DNA of 64,000 nucleotides from Polaromonas sp. C04. Lineage in GTDB: Bacteria; Pseudomonadota; Gammaproteobacteria; Burkholderiales; Burkholderiaceae_C. Shown piece by piece: positions 33,317 to 42,088 of the stretch (position 1 is the stretch's first letter; every line of letters begins with the position of its first letter). The notes beneath the pieces are model-generated. The model did not search any database. It was not told the origin of the DNA and saw only the letters and a program-made list of their open reading frames with translations. The position numbers and the translations under genes were made by a program. The DNA lies in the NCBI RefSeq assembly GCF_002002705.1, contig NZ_MUNS01000031.1, positions 1 through 64,000 on the forward strand. The letters run 5' to 3'.

Positions 33317-35224
33317 TCAACGCTTGTTGGCAATGTCACCGGCGATGCGTTGCGCGAACGCATCAAGGGACATCACGCCGAGGTCAGCATTGCCCCGGGC
33401 GCGCACTGCGACGGCACCTGCTGCCTTTTCCTTGTCGCCCACGACCAGGATGTAAGGCAGCTTTTGCATCGAATGCTCCCGTATTTTATACGTAATTTTC
33501 TCGTTGCGCAGATCCAGTTCGGCCCTAAGCCCTTGATTTTTCAGCGCTTTGACCACGTCGCGGGCATATTCGGCCTGCGCATCGGTGATATTGAGCACCG
33601 AAACCTGCACCGGCGCCAGCCAGGTGGGCAGCGCGCCGGCGTGTTCTTCGATCAGGATGCCGATGAAGCGCTCCAGGCTGCCGACGATGGCCCGGTGCAG
33701 CATGACGGGCCGATGCCGCGCGCCGTCCTCGCCCACATATTCGGCGTCCAGCCGCTCGGGCATGGAGAAATCGACCTGCATGGTGCCGCATTGCCACTGG
33801 CGGCCAATCGCGTCTTTCAGCGTGTATTCGATCTTCGGGCCGTAGAAGGCGCCCTCGCCCGGAGAAATCTCGAAGTCGCAGCCCGAGGCGCGCAGGCACT
33901 CGATCAGCGCGTGCTCGGCCTTGTCCCAGACCTCGTCGAAGCCGATGCGCTGTTCGGGCCGCGTGGCCACCTTGTAGATGATGTTCTTGAAGCCGAAGTC
34001 CGCGTAGACCTTTTGCAAGAGTGTGGTGTAGGCGACGCACTCCGGCAGGATCTGGTCTTCGGTGCAGAAAATGTGGCCGTCGTCCTGCGTGAAGCCGCGC
34101 ACACGCATGATGCCGTGCAGGCCGCCCGAGGGCTCGTTGCGGTGGCACTGGCCGAATTCGCCATAGCGCAGCGGCAGGTCGCGGTAGCTCTTGATGCCCT
34201 GCTTGAAGATCAGGATGTGGCCCGGGCAGTTCATCGGCTTGAGCGCATATTCGCGCTTTTCCGATTCCGTCACGAACATGTTCTCGCGGTACTTGTCCCA
34301 GTGGCCGGTTTTTTCCCACAGGCTCTTGTCGAGCAGTTGCGGGCCCTTGACCTCCTGGTAGCCGTTGTCCTGGTAGACGCGGCGCATGTACTGCTCGACG
34401 CCCTGCCACACCGTCCAGCCCTTGGGGTGCCAGAACACCAGGCCCGGCGCATGGTCGTCCACATGGAACAGGTCGAGTTCGCGGCCCAGCTTGCGATGGT
34501 CGCGCTTCTCGGCCTCCTCCAGCATCGTGAGGTACTGCTGCAGTTCGTCCTTGGTGGCCCAGGCCGTGCCGTAGATGCGCTGCAACATCTCGTTGCGGTG
34601 ATCGCCGCGCCAGTAGGCGCCGGCCACCTTCATGAGCTTGAAAAACCTGAGCTTGCCGGTGCTCGGCACGTGCGGGCCGCGGCACAGGTCCTCGAAGCTG
34701 CCTTCGCGGTACAGCGACACGTCCTCGCCGGCCGGAATGCTGGCGATGATCTCGGCCTTGTAGTGCTCGCCCAGGCTCTTGAAGTAGGCCACCGCCTCGT
34801 CGCGCGGCAGCACGCGGCGCGTCACGGGCTCGTCCCTGGCGGCGAGTTGCGCCATGCGCTTTTCGATCGCCGCCAGGTCGTCGAGCGTGAAGGGGCGCTT
34901 GTACGAGAAGTCATAGAAGAAACCGTTCTCGATCACCGGGCCGATGGTGACCTGCGCCTCGGGAAACAGCTCCTTCACGGCATAGGCCAGCAAGTGGGCG
35001 GTCGAGTGGCGGATCACCTCCAGCCCATCGGCATCCTTGGCTGTGATGATGGACAGCGCAGCATCCTTGTCCAGGCGGTAGCTGGTATCCACCACCTTGC
35101 CATCGACCTTGCCGGCCAGCGCGGCCTTGGCCAGCCCGGCGCCGATCGAGGCCGCCACTTCGGCCACCGTCACCGGGCCGGGAAAGTCGCGTTGGGAGCC
35201 GTCGGGGAGCGTGATCTGAATCAT
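33317..35224 (-). CDS. thrS: Threonyl-tRNA synthetase
   Basis: 635 residues. The TGS domain (1-62), the editing domain with [10 protein letters not shown] and HRVL-like zinc/editing residues, the class II catalytic core ([36 protein letters not shown] in parts, motif 3 [11 protein letters not shown]) and the anticodon-binding domain ([10 protein letters not shown]) are all present. The start MIQITLPDG at 35224 matches the family. It heads the thrS-infC-rpmI-rplT-pheST-ihfA transcript; a leader peptide and terminator hairpin lie upstream. Confidence 0.98.
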   Translation of the reverse strand: MIQITLPDGSQRDFPGPVTVAEVAASIGAGLAKAALAGKVDGKVVDTSYRLDKDAALSIITAKDADGLEVIRHSTAHLLAYAVKELFPEAQVTIGPVIENGFFYDFSYKRPFTLDDLAAIEKRMAQLAARDEPVTRRVLPRDEAVAYFKSLGEHYKAEIIASIPAGEDVSLYREGSFEDLCRGPHVPSTGKLRFFKLMKVAGAYWRGDHRNEMLQRIYGTAWATKDELQQYLTMLEEAEKRDHRKLGRELDLFHVDDHAPGLVFWHPKGWTVWQGVEQYMRRVYQDNGYQEVKGPQLLDKSLWEKTGHWDKYRENMFVTESEKREYALKPMNCPGHILIFKQGIKSYRDLPLRYGEFGQCHRNEPSGGLHGIMRVRGFTQDDGHIFCTEDQILPECVAYTTLLQKVYADFGFKNIIYKVATRPEQRIGFDEVWDKAEHALIECLRASGCDFEISPGEGAFYGPKIEYTLKDAIGRQWQCGTMQVDFSMPERLDAEYVGEDGARHRPVMLHRAIVGSLERFIGILIEEHAGALPTWLAPVQVSVLNITDAQAEYARDVVKALKNQGLRAELDLRNEKITYKIREHSMQKLPYILVVGDKEKAAGAVAVRARGNADLGVMSLDAFAQRIAGDIANKR

Positions 35225-35238
35225 GATGTTTGAACTTG

Positions 35239-35270
35239 TAAAAAATAAAGCGCGGGCCATGCCGCGCTTT
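35239..35270 (-). terminator. Leader terminator (attenuator) upstream of thrS
   Basis: Minus strand AAAGCGCG, 8-nt loop, CGCGCTTT, then ATTTTTTAC: a perfect 8-bp stem with a T-run, ending 14 nt before the thrS start. It has no gene to terminate other than a short leader. GCGCGG in its 5' arm (35262-35267) is also complementary to CCGCGC (35304-35309) just after the leader-peptide stop. Confidence 0.75.
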
Positions 35271-35316
35271 ACTACGAATTTTATAGCTGAATGCGCCCAA
35301 GGCGCGCGGACTAGCG
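35271..35316 (+). repeat. Dispersed repeat family 1, divergent copy in the thrS leader
   Basis: ACTAC, 9 nt, AGCT, 17 nt, then GCGGACTAG in place of AAGGGCTG. It overlaps the end of the leader peptide and the antiterminator segment, read on the opposite strand. Confidence 0.45.
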
Positions 35317-35361
35317 ACCTTTTTGGCCTGTAAACCTCGTCGGTGTAGTTCGCGGTGTCAT
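35311..35361 (-). CDS. Putative threonine-rich leader peptide of thrS
   Basis: A 16-residue frame, [16 protein letters not shown], with 5 Thr (ACA, ACT, ACA, ACG, ACA). The ATG has GAAAGG about 12 nt upstream. The stop at 35311-35313 is followed at once by CCGCGC (35309-35304), which can pair with GCGCGG of the terminator's 5' arm. A ribosome reaching the stop would cover CCGCGC and let the terminator form. One stalled at Thr codons would leave it free to form the antiterminator. This is the logic of amino-acid attenuation; it is not experimentally shown here. Confidence 0.65.
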   Translation of the reverse strand: MTPRTTPTRFTGQKGR

Positions 35362-35408
35362 AACCGGGGTGCCTTTCTCGCTCTTGTCGGGTTGGCTGCT
35401 CGCCTGTT

Positions 35409-35438
35409 TATTCAGTTGCAATTTTAACCTGTTGTCAG
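35409..35438 (-). promoter_or_regulatory. Candidate promoter for the thrS operon
   Basis: Minus strand CTGACA (35438-35433), 18-nt spacer, TGAATA (35414-35409), about 48 nt before the leader-peptide ATG. Both boxes are imperfect matches to the sigma-70 consensus. Confidence 0.4.
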
Positions 35439-35474
35439 GCAGGGGGCTGTGGACGGCTGTTAGTATCGCCCGCT

Positions 35475-36020
35475 ATGCGTAAATCCGCCATCCCCGTTCT
35501 TGCGGTGCTGACGCTGGCCCTGGCCGGCTGCAGCAGCGCACCGCCGAGGCCCGACGTGGCAGCGCTCTCGCCCTCAACGACTCAGCCGGCGCGGGCACTG
35601 GCCGCAACGCCACTCACCGCGGGCAACGACAGGTCCGATGCCGCCGCAATGGCCGACGTACCAGCGGCGCCCGTTATGACCCCGACGGCGCAGCGTGGCC
35701 TGGCGAGTTGGTATGGTTCCGGCTTCCACGGCCGGCGCACCGCTTCGGGCGAACGCTTCGACATGCATGCGCTGACCGCGGCCCACCCCAAACTCCCGCT
35801 GGGCAGCTACGCCCGTGTAACGCTGCTGAGCAGCGGCAAGAGTGTGGTGGTGCGCATCACCGACCGCGGCCCGCACGCGGCGCACCGCGTCATCGACCTG
35901 AGCCGGGCTGCTGCCGTTCAGCTCGGGCTGCTCAAGCGCGGCGTGGGCGAGGTCGCGGTGCAACAGGTCGCCCCGCCCGATCAGGTCGCCCTGGCCGGCC
36001 AAGCCAATTCGGCCGAGTAA
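35475..36020 (+). CDS. rlpA: RlpA-like lipoprotein (double-psi beta-barrel)
   Basis: 181 residues. A signal peptide with lipobox (LALAGCSSAPP, Cys about 20) is followed by a Pro/Ala-rich linker and a DPBB domain (about 72-165): QRGLASWYGSGFHGRRTASGE (in parts), VRITDRGPHAAHRVIDLSRAA. RlpA proteins act at the septal ring; some are lytic transglycosylases for denuded glycan strands. The SPOR domain of classical RlpA is missing, so this is a short form. It is divergent from the thrS leader. Confidence 0.87.
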   Translation: MRKSAIPVLAVLTLALAGCSSAPPRPDVAALSPSTTQPARALAATPLTAGNDRSDAAAMADVPAAPVMTPTAQRGLASWYGSGFHGRRTASGERFDMHALTAAHPKLPLGSYARVTLLSSGKSVVVRITDRGPHAAHRVIDLSRAAAVQLGLLKRGVGEVAVQQVAPPDQVALAGQANSAE

Positions 36021-36033
36021 GCGGGTGCGCAAA

Positions 36034-36061
36034 AAGCCCGGTACCTTGCGACACCGGGCTT
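36034..36061. terminator. Hairpin after rlpA
   Basis: AAGCCCGGT/ACCGGGCTT, 9-bp perfect stem with a 10-nt loop, flanked by AAA on the left; it serves convergent rlpA and aceA. Confidence 0.6.
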
Positions 36062-36066
36062 GATGA

Positions 36067-36088
36067 GCCCGCCGACGAATCGGCGGGC
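36067..36088. terminator. Hairpin after aceA
   Basis: GCCCGCCGA/TCGGCGGGC, perfect 9-bp stem with loop CGAA, 16 bp after the aceA stop. There is no T-run, so it may act by stabilising the mRNA 3' end. Confidence 0.45.
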
Positions 36089-36104
36089 GGTGCGCCAAAG
36101 ACGC

Positions 36105-37424
36105 TCAGTGGAACTGCTCTTCCTCGGTGGAGCCGGTCAGCGCCGTCACATTGGATTTGCCGCCCTGGATGGTGGTGGTCACGTCGTCGAAATAACCGGT
36201 GCCGACTTCCTGCTGGTGTGACACGAAGGTGTAGCCGCGTTCGCGCGCTGCGAACTCGGGCTCCTGCACTTTCTCGATATAGGCCGTCATGCCGCGCGCC
36301 ACGTAGTCCTGAGCCAGATCGAACATGTTGTACCACATGTTGTGAATGCCCGCGAGCGTGATGAACTGGTACTTGTAGCCCATCGCGCCGAGCTCTTTCT
36401 GGAACCTGGCGATGGTCGCGTCGTCCAGGTTTTTCTTCCAGTTGAACGACGGCGAGCAGTTGTAGGCCAGCATCTTGCCGGGGTGCACCTTGTGCACGGC
36501 GTCGGCAAACTTCTTGGCAAAGGCCAGGTCGGGCGTGCCGGTTTCGCACCACACCAGGTCGGCATAGTGGGCGTAAGCAATGGCGCGCGAGATGGCCTGG
36601 TCGATGCCCTTTTTGGTCTTGTAAAAACCTTCGGCCGTGCGCTCGCCAGTGAGGAACGGCTTGTCGTTCTCGTCGTAGTCGCTGGTCAGCAGGTCGGCCG
36701 CTTCGGCGTCGGTGCGGGCGATCACCAGGGTCGGCACGCCGCTCACGTCGGCCGCCATGCGCGCGGCGATGAGTTTTTGCACCGCTTCGTTGGTCGGCAC
36801 CAGCACCTTGCCGCCCATGTGGCCGCATTTTTTCACCGAGGCGAGCTGGTCTTCGAAGTGCACGCCGGCGGCACCGGCCTTGATCATCGCCTTCATCAGC
36901 TCGAAGGCGTTCAGCACGCCGCCGAAACCGGCTTCGGCATCGGCCACGATGGGCGCGAAGTTGTCGATATAGCCCTTGTCGCCCGCATCGATGCCCTTGG
37001 CGTGCTGGATCTCGTCGGCGCGGCGGAAGGTGTTGTTGATGCGCTCGACCACGGTCGGCACCGAGTCCACCGGGTACAGCGACTGATCGGGGTACATGGC
37101 GGCGTAGGAGTTATTGTCGGCGGCGACTTGCCAGCCCGACAGGTAGATGGCCTTGATGCCGGCCTTGACCTGCTGCATCGCCTGGCCGCCGGTGAGCGCG
37201 CCCAGGCAGTTGACGTAGGCCTCGGTGTTCACCAGATCCCACAGCTTTTCGGCACCGCGGCGGGCCAGCGTGTGCTCGATCGGGAACGAGCCACGCAAAC
37301 GCACGACCTCGGCGGCGCTGTAGCCGCGCTTGATGCCTTTCCAGCGCGGATTGGTGGCCCAGTCTTTTTCGAGGGCGGCGGCTTGTTGTTCGCGGCTCAG
37401 TTGTTCGGTCAGGGATTGCGGCAT
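36105..37424 (-). CDS. aceA: Isocitrate lyase
   Basis: 439 residues, normal for bacterial AceA. It cleaves isocitrate into glyoxylate and succinate in the glyoxylate shunt. The active-site motif [14 protein letters not shown] is present; [14 protein letters not shown] at the N-terminus and [10 protein letters not shown] near the C-terminus are typical. The start at 37424 has GGAGAG upstream. Two inverted repeats lie 75-125 bp upstream. Malate synthase is not in the window. Confidence 0.97.
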   Translation of the reverse strand: MPQSLTEQLSREQQAAALEKDWATNPRWKGIKRGYSAAEVVRLRGSFPIEHTLARRGAEKLWDLVNTEAYVNCLGALTGGQAMQQVKAGIKAIYLSGWQVAADNNSYAAMYPDQSLYPVDSVPTVVERINNTFRRADEIQHAKGIDAGDKGYIDNFAPIVADAEAGFGGVLNAFELMKAMIKAGAAGVHFEDQLASVKKCGHMGGKVLVPTNEAVQKLIAARMAADVSGVPTLVIARTDAEAADLLTSDYDENDKPFLTGERTAEGFYKTKKGIDQAISRAIAYAHYADLVWCETGTPDLAFAKKFADAVHKVHPGKMLAYNCSPSFNWKKNLDDATIARFQKELGAMGYKYQFITLAGIHNMWYNMFDLAQDYVARGMTAYIEKVQEPEFAARERGYTFVSHQQEVGTGYFDDVTTTIQGGKSNVTALTGSTEEEQFH

Positions 37425-37824
37425 GGATCTCTCCGTTGGTTGATTGAAAAAGTGGCGCCATCGGTGCCGGGGCATAGCGATGTCGGTGCACCGATTCTAA
37501 GTCTTGTACAAGACTAAATTCACTCTTATGTCTTATAGAAGACATAAAATTATTTACAATTAAATCAATAACTTGTAATCACAAATCCACAATACAAAAA
37601 TCGAATTCTCATATTGAGAAATTATTTTGCAACGCAGCAATTTCATAATTTGCATTGTGAAATGGAATTTGCGATATATGAAAAACGATCTGCGGCTAAA
37701 GCCCGCGGCCTGATGCTGTTTGATCCACACCAGTCGCTCGCCGGCGATGCACACTGGCCACGGCGCGGGCAGCGCGCACTCGGGCATGATGGCAAGCGTC
37801 TGCGTTATTTGAAGTTCCAAGCCC
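37425..37824. other. AT-rich divergent regulatory region between aceA and the EamA gene
   Basis: About 400 bases without a supported gene. The aceA side holds the paired operators (37500-37547). The middle is unusually AT-rich (about 37550-37690) with another inverted repeat TTCTCA-TAT-TGAGAA (37606-37620). A frame opening at 37614 on the plus strand has no family features and is not called. Confidence 0.6.
37500..37547. promoter_or_regulatory. Two related operator palindromes upstream of aceA
   Basis: AGTCTTGTACAAGACT at 37500-37515 is a perfect 16-bp palindrome. At 37526-37547 TTATGTCTT and AAGACATAA flank ATAG. Both fit GTCTTRTASAAGAC, with centres 29 bp apart. This form resembles GntR-family (FCD type) operators; the regulator is not identified. 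Confidence 0.65.
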
Positions 37825-38826
37825 TTGCGCCCCGCCCATCGTCCGCCCCACCGTGTCCTCGCCTACGGCTGCCTCGCGCTGAGCATGTCGCTGGTGGGGA
37901 GCTATGTCGCCCTGTCCAAGCCGCTGGTCGCCGCCCTGCCGGTATTCCTGCTGGGCTGGCTGCGCTTTGGCATCGGCGCCCTGGCCATGCCGCACTGGCT
38001 CAGGAAACCACCGGACGAGCCGCCGTTCACGGCGCAGACCCGCGGGCTGCTTTTCCTGGAATCGTTCCTGGGCAACTTCATGTTCACTATCTGCATGCTG
38101 TACGGCGTGAGCATGACCAGCGCCGTGTCGGCCGGCGTCATCATGGCGTCGATTCCGGCGGCCGTTGCGCTGATGAGCTGGGCCTTCCTGCGCGAGCACA
38201 TCGGAGCGCGCATCTGGGCGGCCGTAGCCTGCGCCGCGCTCGGCATCGGTTTGCTCGCACTATCGAAACAGGAGCATCTTGCGCCCGCCACGCAAGGGCT
38301 GCAGGCTCATTTGACTGACAGCAAGGCGTGGCTCGGCAACCTGCTGATCGTCGGCGCCGTGTTGTGCGAAGCCGCCTACGCGGTGATCGGCAAGAAGCTC
38401 ACCGGCGCGCTGGGCCCCAAGCGCATCACCTCGCTCATCAACCTGTGGGGCTTTGCGCTGATGACGCCGATAGGCCTGTACCAGGCCCTGCACTTCGACT
38501 TCGGCGCGGTCCACGCAGGCATCTGGCTGCTGCTGGTGTTCTACGCGCTGGCGGCCAGCGTGTGCACCGTCTGGCTGTGGATGACCGGCCTCAACGGCGT
38601 GCCCGCCGCGCTGGGCGGTGTCTTCACCGTGATGCTGCCGATCTCGGCCGCACTGGTCGGCGTGCTGGTGCTGGGCGAGAGCCTGAGCCGCGTGCAACTG
38701 CTGGCCTTCGCGATAGCACTGGTCGGCGTGGTGCTGGCGACGCTGCCCACACGGCAGCAAATCAAAGCGGCGAACGCAGCGAAGGGCCGCCCCGAGCAAG
38801 TTCAGCCCCCTCGGGGGGCAGCGTAG
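37825..38826 (+). CDS. EamA/DMT family transporter
   Basis: 333 residues with ten predicted membrane helices in two EamA repeats (about 12-150 and 180-315), e.g. VLAYGCLALSMSLVGSYVALSKPL (in parts) and LGGVFTVMLPISAALVGVLVLGE. Drug/metabolite exporters of this type move small metabolites or amino acids out. The listed start is TTG at 37825; ATG at 37885 is possible but would cut helix 1. The last residues (RPEQVQPPRGAA) and the stop are encoded by a copy of repeat family 2. Substrate unknown. Confidence 0.85.
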   Translation: MRPAHRPPHRVLAYGCLALSMSLVGSYVALSKPLVAALPVFLLGWLRFGIGALAMPHWLRKPPDEPPFTAQTRGLLFLESFLGNFMFTICMLYGVSMTSAVSAGVIMASIPAAVALMSWAFLREHIGARIWAAVACAALGIGLLALSKQEHLAPATQGLQAHLTDSKAWLGNLLIVGAVLCEAAYAVIGKKLTGALGPKRITSLINLWGFALMTPIGLYQALHFDFGAVHAGIWLLLVFYALAASVCTVWLWMTGLNGVPAALGGVFTVMLPISAALVGVLVLGESLSRVQLLAFAIALVGVVLATLPTRQQIKAANAAKGRPEQVQPPRGAA

Positions 38827-38850
38827 TACGCGCAGCGACAAGCGTGGGGG
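38785..38850 (-). repeat. Dispersed repeat family 2, end of the EamA gene
   Basis: Minus strand CCCCCACGCT, 17 nt, CGCTGCCCCCCGAGG, then GGGCTGAA...CGGGGCGGCC. The same blocks in the same order occur at 51254-51320. Confidence 0.65.
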
Positions 38851-38854
38851 CAGC

Positions 38855-39352
38855 TCAGGCAAGCGCAGTGGCGCTGACCACGATGCCGTCTTCGTCGGCA
38901 TAGAGCCAGTCGCCGGGCCGCACCCAGACGCCCTGGAGCTGCACCACCACATCGCGCTGGCCCTCATTGCGCTTTTCGGTCGGCAGCGGGATGGCGGCGA
39001 GCGCCCGGATGCCGATCTGATGCGCCGCGAGCTCCATCACGTCGCGCACGCAGCCATCGATCACCACGCCGGCCCAGCCGTTTTTGGCCGCGGCGGCGCC
39101 CAGGTTGCCGCCCAGCAGCGCGCGGCGCAGCGAGCCCCCGCCGTCGACCACCAGCACCCGGCCGTCGCCCGCGGAATCGACCGCTGCCTTGACCAGCGAG
39201 TTGTCTTCGAAGCATTTGATGGTGATCGCCGGGCCGCTGAACCTGCGCACCGCACCGAAGTCGCGAAACACGGGCGGCAGCACCCGGAAATTGCCTGACG
39301 CATCGCCCTTGTGGGCATCGCACAGATCACAGGTGGCTGGGGAAGAGGTCAT
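38855..39352 (-). CDS. RraA family protein
   Basis: 165 residues. The family core [19 protein letters not shown] (in parts), [15 protein letters not shown] and [19 protein letters not shown] is clear. RraA proteins inhibit RNase E in E. coli; close relatives are metal-dependent 4-hydroxy-4-methyl-2-oxoglutarate/oxaloacetate aldolases. The G-x20-R-D motif of the aldolases is present, so the catalytic role is possible. Start [14 protein letters not shown] at 39352; an upstream extension in the frame lacks homology. Confidence 0.88.
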   Translation of the reverse strand: MTSSPATCDLCDAHKGDASGNFRVLPPVFRDFGAVRRFSGPAITIKCFEDNSLVKAAVDSAGDGRVLVVDGGGSLRRALLGGNLGAAAAKNGWAGVVIDGCVRDVMELAAHQIGIRALAAIPLPTEKRNEGQRDVVVQLQGVWVRPGDWLYADEDGIVVSATALA

Positions 39353-39618
39353 TTTGACGGGCCTTTTTGAGCGTTGAATGGAGCGAATTTTGGCGGTGCA
39401 TCCAGTGCGCTGGAGCAGTCCACTTTGGCAAGGATACGAAATTTCGCGCGCCACAGAGGAGAAACCGCCTGAAAACCTGCAATGAAAAAACAACACGCCC
39501 TAGGGGAAAAACAGCTTTTTCCCTATGAAACTGGCTTTTTCTCCAGTAGCATCCGATTTGCCAGTGGAGAAGCAGTTTTTCGCTGGTGATTAATCAACTT
39601 CAAGAAGGACAATCAATC
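39353..39618. other. Gap between the RraA-like and histone-like genes
   Basis: 266 bases without a gene. The plus-strand leader of the histone-like gene has repeated CTGG/CCAG and TTTTT blocks (39510-39590) that could fold, but no defined element is recognised. Confidence 0.4.
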
Positions 39619-40044
39619 ATGGCAACTGCGAAAAAAGCGCCGGCTAAAAAAGCGCCGGCAAAGAAGGCCGCTCCGGCCAAGAAAGCGGCGCCTGCGAAAA
39701 AAGCAGCGCCGGCGAAGAAAGTAGCCGCCAAGGCACCCGCCAAGAAGGCAGCCCCGGCCAAGAAGGTTGCAGCAAAAAAAGCGCCCGCCAAAAAGCGCAC
39801 GCCCAACCCTGCGTTCATGAAGGCCCTGACCCCCAGCGCCGCGCTGGCCGCCGTGGTCGGTGCACTGCCCCTGCCCCGCACCGAGGTGGTGAGCAAGCTG
39901 TGGGTCTACATCAAGAAGAACAAGCTGCAGGATGCGGTCAACAAGCGCATGATCAACGCCGACGCGAAGCTGAAGGAAATCTTCGGCAAGGCACAGGTGT
40001 CGATGTTCGAGATGGCCGGCCTGATCGGCAAGCACCTCAAGTAA
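39619..40044 (+). CDS. Histone H1-like tail fused to a SWIB/MDM2 domain
   Basis: 141 residues. Residues 1 to about 64 are an AAPAKKA-type Lys/Ala/Pro repeat tail like bacterial H1 (AlgP/BpH1) proteins. Residues about 65-141 are a SWIB domain: PNPAFMKALTPSAALAAVVG (parts), VVSKLWVYIKKNKLQDAVNKR, IFGKAQVSMFEMAGLIGKHL. ATG 39619 has AAGAAGGAC upstream and is preferred to 39586. A DNA-compacting or nucleoid role is inferred from the basic tail; the SWIB partner in bacteria is unknown. A strong terminator follows. Confidence 0.9.
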   Translation: MATAKKAPAKKAPAKKAAPAKKAAPAKKAAPAKKVAAKAPAKKAAPAKKVAAKKAPAKKRTPNPAFMKALTPSAALAAVVGALPLPRTEVVSKLWVYIKKNKLQDAVNKRMINADAKLKEIFGKAQVSMFEMAGLIGKHLK

Positions 40045-40080
40045 GCACGCCAATCCAGCAGTGGATGATTGCTACAAAAA

Positions 40081-40103
40081 AGGCCGGCGCAAGCCGGCCT
40101 TTT
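40081..40103 (+). terminator. Rho-independent terminator of the histone-like gene
   Basis: AGGCCGGC/GCCGGCCT with a GCAA tetraloop, preceded by AAAAA and followed by TTT; works in both directions, also for the convergent LysR gene. Confidence 0.85.
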
Positions 40104-40112
40104 GCATTGCGG

Positions 40113-41063
40113 TTATCGATGGGCCAGCGCCCTTACGGCGGCGGCGTCAGTCAGTTGGGCGCCTAGCCTGGCGAGGAAATCCACCGCGAACGCGGCCATC
40201 GGTGAGTGGCTGCGCCCCTTGAGCGAGACGACGCCCATTTCAGAAAATATCGGCGCCAGGCCGCTCACGGCAAGGCGCACCAACTGGCCGCTCGCGACCT
40301 CCGCTCGCGCGCCCGCGTCGGGGCACGCGAGCACCGTGTCGGTGCTCATGGCCACCGATTTGAGCAGCGTCAAATCGTCGCACTCCACCGCCAGCGGCAA
40401 GCGCACGCCCTCTGCCAGGCCCATCAAGCGCCCGAAACTTTCGCGCACCTCCTCGGGCGCGCGCACGCTGGCCAGCCCATAGGGCAACAGCGCCGCCACC
40501 TTGAGGCGGCGAAGCGCCGCCAGGGGATGCCCGCGGCGCACATAAAAGCCGGCCGATTGCCGGCTGATGCAGGTCACGGAAAAATCGGCCGCGGCCTGAA
40601 TGTTGCGCACGTCGGCCACATAGAAGTCCAGTTCCTCGGCGCGCAAATGCTCTGCCAGGTACTTCGCGTTGTTCACTTCGACCCGGGTGTTGACGCCCGC
40701 AAAACGGGTGCGCAGTTCGGTGAGCAGCTGCGGCAGCAGGGTGGCCGCCGGATAGGGCCCGACGCCAAAGGCGACGTCGCCAATCAGGCGCTCGCGGTAC
40801 AGGCTCAGGTCGCGCTCCAGGCAGCGGCTGTCGAACAGCAGCTTGCGCGCGCGCTCGACGACAAACGCGCCGGCGTCGGTGCAGGTCACTTCGAGGGTGC
40901 CGCGGTCGAACAGCTTCAAGCCCATTTCGTCCTCGGCCGCCTGCACGCTCCGGCTGAACGCCGGCTGGCTCAAATGGCATTGGGCGGCCGCGCGGCCGAA
41001 GTTGCGCGTGTCGGCCAGGGCCACCAGGTGTTTGAGTCTTTTCAAGTCCACAGGCCGCTCCAC
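40113..41063 (-). CDS. LysR family transcriptional regulator
   Basis: 316 residues. The N-terminal helix-turn-helix (LKRLKHLVALADTRNFGRAAAQCHLSQPAFSRSV in parts: FGRAAAQCHLSQPAFSRSV) precedes the effector domain (about 90-300). GTG at 41063 is listed; GTG at 41051 (giving MDLKRLKH) is equally likely. It is divergent from the sterol-desaturase-like gene, and CCAAATGCATTGG (41106-41118) in the 110-bp gap is a possible site. Effector unknown. Confidence 0.88.
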   Translation of the reverse strand: MERPVDLKRLKHLVALADTRNFGRAAAQCHLSQPAFSRSVQAAEDEMGLKLFDRGTLEVTCTDAGAFVVERARKLLFDSRCLERDLSLYRERLIGDVAFGVGPYPAATLLPQLLTELRTRFAGVNTRVEVNNAKYLAEHLRAEELDFYVADVRNIQAAADFSVTCISRQSAGFYVRRGHPLAALRRLKVAALLPYGLASVRAPEEVRESFGRLMGLAEGVRLPLAVECDDLTLLKSVAMSTDTVLACPDAGARAEVASGQLVRLAVSGLAPIFSEMGVVSLKGRSHSPMAAFAVDFLARLGAQLTDAAAVRALAHR

Positions 41064-41171
41064 CGGGTTCGCTCAATCATGCGCCGACTGCATTGATTTT
41101 TCAATCCAAATGCATTGGACGGATACCGCAGCCGCTTTCACAATCGGGCTTCCTACAAGGAGACAAGCACC

Positions 41172-42062
41172 GTGAATGTCCTGCAAAACCTGATCCTGGC
41201 CGCCATCATGCTCGGCTTCGCCGGCATCGAATTCCTGAGTGAGATCCACAAGAAGTACCGCGCTACCGCGGATGACGGCAAGCTCGAACTGTTCATGCTC
41301 CTCAGCCTGGTGGCGATCCTGCAGCCGCTGATTTTTGCCGTCACGGGCGCCTTGGCGCACCGGTGGTTTCCCGGTGAGCAGAACGCGCTGGCCTATCTGC
41401 CATGGTGGGGCATGGCCGGCATCCTGCTGGTGGCGGACGACCTGACCCAGTACTGGTGGCACCGCGTCTCGCACACGCCGCTCCTGTGGCCGCTGCACCG
41501 GGCGCACCATTCGGCGCATTACATGAGCATGCGCATCACCTACCGCAACAACTTCTTCTACTACGCGATGATGCCGGGGCTGTGGGTGTCGGGCGTGCTG
41601 ATTTACCTGGGCTTCGCCAACGTCTACATGGTGTACATAATTTTGAAGCTGACGGTGATTGTCGGCGCCCACAGCGCCGTGCCGTGGGACCGGCCGCTGT
41701 ACAAAATCAAGGCATTGAGTCCGCTGATGTGGCTGGTCGAGCGCACCGTCTCGACGCCGGCGACGCACTGGGCGCATCACGCCATCACGAATCACGACGG
41801 CATCGGCCACTACAAGGGCAACTTCGGCAACCTGCTGTTCGTCTGGGACATGCTGTTTGGCACGGCGCACATCACGCGCCAATACCCGGCGCAGGTGGGC
41901 CTGCGGGACGACGAGCTGTTCGGCAAGGAGCGCTGGTTTACCGAGATGTTCTACCCGCTCGTCAATTCCAAACGGGAACACTCGGCGCTGGTGCCAAACG
42001 GCCAGATTTACGACGAGCCCGACAATGCCCAGGAATTACCGTCTGCAGCCCTTACCAGATAA
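41172..42062 (+). CDS. Sterol desaturase / fatty acid hydroxylase family membrane protein
   Basis: 296 residues. Several hydrophobic helices surround the di-iron His clusters: HRVSHTPLLWPLHRAHHSAH (HxxxH, HxxHH) and THWAHHAITNHD. Members hydroxylate or desaturate lipids using O2. The start is GTG 41172 (MNVLQNLILA), with AAGGAG 10 nt upstream; an ATG 57 nt earlier has no ribosome site. The last codons and stop overlap a dispersed repeat copy. Substrate unknown. Confidence 0.88.
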   Translation: MNVLQNLILAAIMLGFAGIEFLSEIHKKYRATADDGKLELFMLLSLVAILQPLIFAVTGALAHRWFPGEQNALAYLPWWGMAGILLVADDLTQYWWHRVSHTPLLWPLHRAHHSAHYMSMRITYRNNFFYYAMMPGLWVSGVLIYLGFANVYMVYIILKLTVIVGAHSAVPWDRPLYKIKALSPLMWLVERTVSTPATHWAHHAITNHDGIGHYKGNFGNLLFVWDMLFGTAHITRQYPAQVGLRDDELFGKERWFTEMFYPLVNSKREHSALVPNGQIYDEPDNAQELPSAALTR

Positions 42063-42088
42063 GCACCTGAAGCTATTATTTTTGTAGC
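42046..42088 (-). repeat. Dispersed repeat family 1 at the junction of two convergent genes
   Basis: Minus strand GCTAC, 9 nt, AGCT, 17 nt, AAGGGCTG. It contains the stop codons of both neighbours; the ThDP enzyme ends SLQK-stop within CTACAAAAATAA. Confidence 0.8.

Noticed and set aside
37614-38318. Plus-strand frame before and overlapping the EamA gene
   Set aside because: It reads out of frame through the EamA coding sequence, and its unique part lies in the AT-rich regulatory gap.
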